In this document: positions 8,060-11,567 of the stretch, in pieces
Layout: each line of letters opens with the position of its first letter
How positions within the stretch are numbered: position 1 is the first letter of the stretch
Assembly: GCA_947630355.1 (NCBI GenBank)
Contig: CANRHJ010000051.1
Span: forward strand, 1 to 11,567
Origin: Candidatus Gastranaerophilales bacterium
Lineage (GTDB): Bacteria; Cyanobacteriota; Vampirovibrionia; Gastranaerophilales; Gastranaerophilaceae
Direction of reading: 5' to 3'
DNA length: 11,567 nucleotides
The notes under the pieces: generated by a model
Databases searched by the model: none
What the model was told of the DNA's origin: nothing
The model's input: only the letters and a program-made list of their open reading frames with translations
Program-made: the position numbers and the translations under genes

Positions 8060-9322
8060 TTTTTTATAAATATCTTTTGCGGCGGCTTCGCCCATAGAAA
8101 AACAATTTAATTGTGTTCTGACGGCAGCTTGGGCTTCAAAGTCAGCACTTATAATTCTTCCTACGGCATACAAGTTGTCATAATCTTCTGATATTAAACA
8201 GTTCAAAGGAACGGAATATTTTTGTTTAACTTTTTTAAGTTTGTCTGTTTTCATATTTGAAGAGTGAATATCAATAGGATAATCAGAAACGAAAGCAGGA
8301 TTTTTAACTTTTTTTGCGGAAATAATTTCGTTTACACTTAGGGTATGTTTGCCTTTAATTCTGTAGGATTCGCGAACACCTAGCATATCTGAAATATGAG
8401 ATATGTATGCATTTTCAAAACCCGGCAAATATTTTTTGCAAAATTCAGATAATCTGTATATTCTTTCTCTGCCTTGAATAAGAGCCTGCGAATATATGAA
8501 AGGGTCAAGAATATTAGCGGCGGGGTCATTGAACAATATTCGCGGACAATTAAAATTAATACTACCCGGCATTTTTGGTATCGTAAATATTTGGAAATAT
8601 GCGCAGTCATCTGCTTGTAGGACTTTATCATCGACAGCTTGCTTAAATAACGGTTCAAGAGCCCATTTTCTTGATGTATCCCAAGTGTATGCAGTAGATA
8701 AATGTACTTCCCCGTCTATAACAGATGATGTAGTAATATTCCTGTCTTTATCTGTTTTTAATATCCAATTCGAAAATTTTTTAATATTAATTCCGGACAT
8801 TGTAAATCTCATTGAAGGAGCTTGAAATTTTTTTCCGGAATTTTGAAAATTACATTTTAATAATTTAAAAATTTCCCCGTTTGATGTTGCGTCGATAATA
8901 TAATTCGTTTCGATATGTAACGATAACAATTTATGTTTTAATTTAAGATGAAAATTTTTATCAGTGAAGGATAAAGAACATAAAACAGGATAAGTAGAAA
9001 ATAGGACATTACAATTTACGGAAGATAACATCTTATCAAAGACAATTTTAAGGAGTTCATAATTAAACCAACCACTATTACCGTCAGAGTAGGTAGTTTG
9101 TGCTGAAAAATCTTTTGCAAAAGATATTAAATCATTATAAAAATCTACGTTTAGATTATCGGAATTAAGTTTCATAACGGGGATAACAAGTCCTTGAGTA
9201 ATGGCACCGCCGAGTACATCGGACTTTTCAATAAGTAATGTTTTTATTCCGAGTTTAGAGGCAATATATGCGGCAGAAACACCGGAGGTTCCGCCGCCCG
9301 CTATGACTAAATCATATTTCAT
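8045..9322 (-). CDS. FAD-dependent oxidoreductase (FAD_oxidored-like)
   Basis: A 425-residue flavoprotein. It opens with the dinucleotide-binding fold: VIAGGGTSGVSAAY (6-19) holds the GxGxxG loop, and E32 in LLIEKSDVLGG ends the second strand and should bind the FAD ribose. YIIDATSNGE (141-150) corresponds to the usual IDATGD motif. The C-terminal half shows family-typical LGVRESYRIKGKHTL (314-328), a YPIDIH segment, and the closing FAD motif LYAVGRIISADFEAQAAVR (384-402). These features fit the FAD_oxidored group of uncharacterised flavoproteins better than the DAO group containing the MnmC oxidase half. Substrate unknown; no signal peptide, so cytoplasmic. It lies 91 bp downstream of the tRNA methyltransferase gene and its 3' end overlaps the convergent membrane gene by 15 bp. 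No Shine-Dalgarno precedes the start. Confidence 0.85.
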   Translation of the reverse strand: MKYDLVIAGGGTSGVSAAYIASKLGIKTLLIEKSDVLGGAITQGLVIPVMKLNSDNLNVDFYNDLISFAKDFSAQTTYSDGNSGWFNYELLKIVFDKMLSSVNCNVLFSTYPVLCSLSFTDKNFHLKLKHKLLSLHIETNYIIDATSNGEIFKLLKCNFQNSGKKFQAPSMRFTMSGINIKKFSNWILKTDKDRNITTSSVIDGEVHLSTAYTWDTSRKWALEPLFKQAVDDKVLQADDCAYFQIFTIPKMPGSINFNCPRILFNDPAANILDPFIYSQALIQGRERIYRLSEFCKKYLPGFENAYISHISDMLGVRESYRIKGKHTLSVNEIISAKKVKNPAFVSDYPIDIHSSNMKTDKLKKVKQKYSVPLNCLISEDYDNLYAVGRIISADFEAQAAVRTQLNCFSMGEAAAKDIYKKLFSV

Positions 9323-9328
9323 GTTTCT

Positions 9329-9356
9329 TATATATTTTATTATATTAGCGTTTCAA
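9329..9356 (-). promoter_or_regulatory. Candidate leaderless promoter of the FAD oxidoreductase gene
   Basis: On the minus strand TTGAAA (9351-9356), a 16-nt spacer and TATATA (9329-9334) form a sigma-70-like pair, and the -10 box ends 6 nt before the ATG. Transcription would then begin at or next to the start codon. No Shine-Dalgarno is present. The region is AT-rich, so chance matches are a real concern. Confidence 0.4.
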
Positions 9357-9413
9357 TTTTCTTTTTTTAATAATTTTTAACAATTAATATCGTTGAGATA
9401 TATAACTATAACA

Positions 9414-10448
9414 TTATTTGAATTGTTTTAAGAATTTAGTGTGAGAAATTAAGTCGGAGGAATTTGATTCAATAATTCTGTTGTGAATTATTTGAGAGGG
9501 GGAAAGAATAAGGTGCGGGTCTTTATATGGAATACCGGCACGAGTTTTAAATAAGGAGACATCAAAATCAGAGATTGGGGAAATAATTAAATTTTTATTT
9601 AATGAAGCGGCTGTACCTATATCGGAATTATTTAAAATAGTTTTACCGACAAAGAAGCCTAAGTTATAAAGAGCGCTTCTAAAGGGAGTTGATTTAGAAT
9701 AAGAAAGCAGAATTGAATCTGAATTCATTTTTGATTTTACGAGATTAAGAAAATCTATTGTCCAAAGTGTCGGATCTTTTTGAGGAGAAAAAGCATCAAG
9801 AAAGACAACATCATAAGAATTATTTAACATAGAAAGAGTATTTCTTGCATCACCAATTTTGAAGCTAAATTCACAACCTGTATATTTATTGAGATTGATG
9901 TCACTATTGTATTTATTAGATATATAATTATAATATATATTATGTAAGAACGAACGATTTTCTACCAGACCCTTAGTTTTATATATATAATCAGAAAATC
10001 TTTCAATAAACGGCCTCGTAGCGTTAGAAAAATATTGCCCATTTTCCTTTATTATATCTTCTATAAATTTAATAAGCTCTTCATTATTGTTTTCATTGAT
10101 TATTTTTGATAAGAGAAACAAACATAAATTAATATCATTTGTTTTATCCTCAATAAAAGGTGACAGATAAATCAAATTTAATTCACTCTCAAGAGCATCG
10201 ATATTTATTTTTAATTTATCCCCAAGTGATAATAAAGTATATTTTGTATTATAGCCTATGCCATAGCAAATATCTAAAATATTAATTTCATTTTTATTTT
10301 TTAAAATACCTGATTTAATTACAGGATTAACAAATTTTTCGCAAGCTTCTTTTGCTGCTCCGGTATTTGAATGATATATCTCTCTTAAATCTTCATTATA
10401 AAGTCCGGCTGAGCCGTCCTTTGTCATCACGAATTTGTATTTATTCAT
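9414..10448 (-). CDS. mnmD: MnmC2/MnmD-like tRNA (mnm5s2U34) methyltransferase, stand-alone
   Basis: A 344-residue SAM-dependent methyltransferase of the type forming the N-terminal half of bifunctional MnmC, which methylates nm5(s2)U at the tRNA wobble position. Evidence: the family opening KDGSAGLYNEDLREIYHSN (10-28), SAM-binding ILDICYGIGYNTKY (57-70), acidic residue E88 in DALESE after strand 2, GDARNTL (199-205), and the hallmark VVFLDAFSPQKDPTLWT (214-230), where D218 and the FSPQKDP loop are the expected active site. The C-terminal FAD oxidase half of fused MnmC is absent. About 100 residues between 90 and 190, helical and Asn/Lys-rich, sit between the SAM core and GDARN, longer than I expect for this family. 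The start is the first ATG and gives an intact family opening. No Shine-Dalgarno. An FAD oxidoreductase gene follows on the same strand. Confidence 0.82.
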   Translation of the reverse strand: MNKYKFVMTKDGSAGLYNEDLREIYHSNTGAAKEACEKFVNPVIKSGILKNKNEINILDICYGIGYNTKYTLLSLGDKLKINIDALESELNLIYLSPFIEDKTNDINLCLFLLSKIINENNNEELIKFIEDIIKENGQYFSNATRPFIERFSDYIYKTKGLVENRSFLHNIYYNYISNKYNSDINLNKYTGCEFSFKIGDARNTLSMLNNSYDVVFLDAFSPQKDPTLWTIDFLNLVKSKMNSDSILLSYSKSTPFRSALYNLGFFVGKTILNNSDIGTAASLNKNLIISPISDFDVSLFKTRAGIPYKDPHLILSPSQIIHNRIIESNSSDLISHTKFLKQFK

Positions 10449-10454
10449 ATTTAA

Positions 10455-10482
10455 ATTATATTATTTATTTTTTTAAAATCAA
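10455..10482 (-). promoter_or_regulatory. Candidate leaderless promoter of the tRNA methyltransferase gene
   Basis: On the minus strand TTGATT (10477-10482), a 16-nt spacer and a perfect TATAAT (10455-10460) lie with the -10 box ending 6 nt before the ATG at 10448. The geometry is the same as at the FAD oxidoreductase gene. No Shine-Dalgarno lies between the -10 and the start codon. Confidence 0.45.
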
Positions 10483-10500
10483 AAATGTTATAGGTATAAA

Positions 10501-10560
10501 TCTAATAGATACATACTTATAATATTTTAAGATATTATCGTTAAATATCTAATCGATATT
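10501..10560. repeat. Repeated palindromic motif upstream of the response regulator gene
   Basis: TCTAATAGATA (10501-10511) and TCTAATCGATA (10548-10558) match at 10 of 11 positions. Between and around them GATATT occurs three times in alternating orientation: 10531-10536 plus, 10544-10549 minus, 10555-10560 plus. AGATATT and AATATCT (10530-10536 and 10544-10550) also form a 7-bp inverted repeat with a 7-nt spacer. The arrangement resembles operator half-sites, perhaps for autoregulation by the regulator gene 137 bp downstream. The AT bias lowers the significance. Confidence 0.35.
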
Positions 10561-10656
10561 TTATTTAAACAAATAATATTTAAAAAATTTTTAATTATAT
10601 TAATTTATTGAAAAATTATTTTAATTGTACAGAAAACACAAGTAAAGAGGGATATA

Positions 10657-10662
10657 TATAAT
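10657..10662 (+). promoter_or_regulatory. Candidate -10 box of the response regulator gene
   Basis: A perfect TATAAT lies 34 bases before the ATG, which would give a leader of roughly 28 nt carrying the strong Shine-Dalgarno. No convincing -35 box is found at 16-18 nt, so an activator or a non-standard promoter is possible. The rest of the 248-bp gap (10449-10696) holds only AT-rich sequence, the divergent promoter of the tRNA methyltransferase gene and the repeated motif; I see no additional gene or RNA. Confidence 0.35.
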
Positions 10663-10685
10663 ACAGTGAGCAATTAATATAATAT

Positions 10686-10691
10686 GGGAGG
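10686..10691 (+). promoter_or_regulatory. Strong Shine-Dalgarno of the response regulator gene
   Basis: GGGAGG lies five bases before the ATG at 10697 and settles the start. It is one of the best ribosome-binding sites in the window and differs sharply from the genes that have none. Confidence 0.75.
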
Positions 10692-10696
10692 CAGAT

Positions 10697-11362
10697 ATGA
10701 AAGAATCTATAAGGTTAATGCTTGTCGAAGACCATAAGTTAATACGGGTAGGTATAAAGACGTTATTTGAAGAGACTGATGGCTTTGAAGTCGTTGCTGA
10801 AGCTGAAAGCGGAAAAGAGGCTATTTCAAAAGCTCTTTCAATAAAGCCGGATGTTATATTACTTGACTTAGGATTGCCTGATATCAGCGGTTTAAAGGTA
10901 ATAAAAGAGCTAAACGATAATAATTGCAGCTCAAAAGTTGTAATTTTATCTTCAAGAAACAATGATGAAGAGATAATTAAAGTATTATCATTAGGTGCTT
11001 ACGCCTATGTTATAAAAGATATAAATACCGAAATACTGTTAACAATCGTAAAGACGGTGAATGAAGGAGCTATGTGGCTTGATCCAAAGATAGTTCCTGC
11101 GTTAAGAGATAAGTCGGATAAAATTATTCCGTCGAAACATACAACAAGAGCTATGTTCAGAAATACTCATTCAAATTTAACTCAAAGAGAATACGAAGTC
11201 TTAAAGCTTGTAGTTGACGGAAAATCAAACAGCGATATTGCAAATGAACTTTGCATAAGCGAACATACAGCAAAAGCCCATGTGTGTAATATTATCCAAA
11301 AACTTCTTGTTGATGACAGAACACAAGCTGCAGTCAAGGCAATTAAAGAGGGAATTGTCTAG
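10697..11362 (+). CDS. NarL/FixJ-family response regulator
   Basis: A 221-residue two-domain transcription factor. The receiver (about 5-122) has the acidic pair E11/D12, the phospho-acceptor D57 in ILLDLGLPDISG, S85 at the Thr/Ser position and K107 in YVIKDI, so it should be phosphorylated by a histidine kinase. A linker of about 38 residues leads to a LuxR-type helix-turn-helix (160-221) with LTQREYEVLKLVVDGKSNSDIA and recognition helix EHTAKAHVCNIIQKL. The VDDRTQAAVKAI ending resembles cyanobacterial NarL-type regulators as I recall them. No kinase gene is in the window, so the signal is unknown. It sits behind a long AT-rich upstream region with palindromic repeats and is followed after 96 bp by a gene on the same strand that could be a partner or target. 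Confidence 0.93.
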   Translation: MKESIRLMLVEDHKLIRVGIKTLFEETDGFEVVAEAESGKEAISKALSIKPDVILLDLGLPDISGLKVIKELNDNNCSSKVVILSSRNNDEEIIKVLSLGAYAYVIKDINTEILLTIVKTVNEGAMWLDPKIVPALRDKSDKIIPSKHTTRAMFRNTHSNLTQREYEVLKLVVDGKSNSDIANELCISEHTAKAHVCNIIQKLLVDDRTQAAVKAIKEGIV

Positions 11363-11376
11363 TTATTATTTTTTTA
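11338..11376 (+). terminator. Weak candidate terminator at the end of the response regulator gene
   Basis: GGCAATT and AATTGTC (11338-11344 and 11353-11359, one G-U pair) can form a 7-bp stem inside the last codons, followed a few bases later by a T-rich run to 11376. The stem is weak and the T-run is slightly displaced. If functional it would separate the regulator from the next gene. Confidence 0.22.
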
Positions 11377-11449
11377 AAGTTACGAAATATTAAATAATTT
11401 TATTTAAATAACAAAAAAAATTATAATTATATTTATAATAAATGTTATT

Positions 11450-11454
11450 GGAGG
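11450..11454 (+). promoter_or_regulatory. Shine-Dalgarno of the right-edge gene
   Basis: GGAGG lies four bases before the ATG at 11459. Its strength and spacing are the main reason for accepting the truncated reading frame that follows as a gene. Confidence 0.65.
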
Positions 11455-11458
11455 ATTT

Positions 11459-11567
11459 ATGCCAATCAATTCGGAACAGCAAAGAAAAATTGAAATAAGT
11501 GAATTACCTAAAGAAATACCTGATTTTTCAGGTTCATTTGAATCAAAAGACTCACTTGTTAAAAAAT
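11459..11567 (+). CDS. Unrecognised protein, 5' end only (3'-partial)
   Basis: Thirty-six codons are visible before the right edge, starting MPINSEQQRKIEISELPKEI. The stretch is polar and charged with no signal peptide or membrane segment, so the protein probably starts in the cytoplasm. I recognise no family and too little is visible to assign one. The GGAGG site just upstream and the uninterrupted frame support it as real. Two TATAAT matches (11422-11427 and 11434-11439) in the 96-bp gap could give it its own promoter, although neither has a good -35. Its position directly after the response regulator makes co-expression or regulation by that protein plausible but unproven. Confidence 0.6.
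   Translation, partial: MPINSEQQRKIEISELPKEIPDFSGSFESKDSLVKK

Noticed and set aside
8380..8825. Overlapping reading frames on both strands inside the FAD oxidoreductase gene
   Set aside because: They are alternative-frame shadows of a well-supported gene and show no domain features or ribosome-binding sites.
9378..9393. AACAATTAATATCGTT imperfect inverted repeat between the two minus-strand genes as a terminator
   Set aside because: A six-pair stem with a G-U pair and no T-run after it on the minus strand.
11400..11411. TTATTTAAATAA palindrome before the right-edge gene as an operator
   Set aside because: A/T only, in a nearly pure A/T gap, where 12-bp palindromes are common by chance.

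Overview
The window is about 11.6 kb of AT-rich bacterial DNA holding nine genes: seven complete and one cut at each edge. There are no rRNA or tRNA genes, insertion sequences, phage genes or CRISPR arrays that I can see. The low GC, a DprA-like SLOG-fold protein of a kind I associate with cyanobacteria, and a NarL-type regulator whose DNA-binding domain reads like cyanobacterial ones together suggest a non-photosynthetic cyanobacterial relative (Melainabacteria/Vampirovibrionia, such as the gut Gastranaerophilales). That placement rests on recalled family resemblance and was not tested by any search.

Layout. Left block, plus strand: the 3' part of a TPR-repeat protein with a GT9-like glycosyltransferase C-terminus (3-1625). 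It overlaps by 17 bp a RumA/RlmD-type Fe-S RNA uracil-5-methyltransferase (1609-2985), which ends in a hairpin that looks like a bidirectional terminator. Minus strand next: a small orphan ribbon-helix-helix regulator (3035-3223) and a PcrA/UvrD helicase (3347-5797). Divergent from the helicase, plus strand: the SLOG/DprA-like protein (5908-6468), followed after one base by a polytopic membrane protein (6470-8059). Minus strand again, convergent with and overlapping the membrane gene by 15 bp: an FAD-dependent oxidoreductase (8045-9322), with a stand-alone MnmC2/MnmD-type tRNA methyltransferase upstream of it (9414-10448). Right block, plus strand: a NarL/FixJ response regulator (10697-11362) behind a 248-bp AT-rich region with repeated palindromic motifs, then the 5' end of an unrecognised gene (11459 to the right edge).

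How the genes relate. Two genes concern RNA modification (RlmD-like and MnmD-like) and two concern DNA maintenance (PcrA and, by fold, the DprA-like protein). The rest are envelope or glycosylation candidates, redox and signalling. There is no clear multi-gene system. The leads most worth checking are a methyltransferase followed by an FAD oxidoreductase in the same order as the two halves of fused MnmC (though the FAD family appears different), leaderless-looking promoters exactly 6 nt before the ATG of two genes that lack Shine-Dalgarno sites, and a repeated palindromic element upstream of the response regulator.
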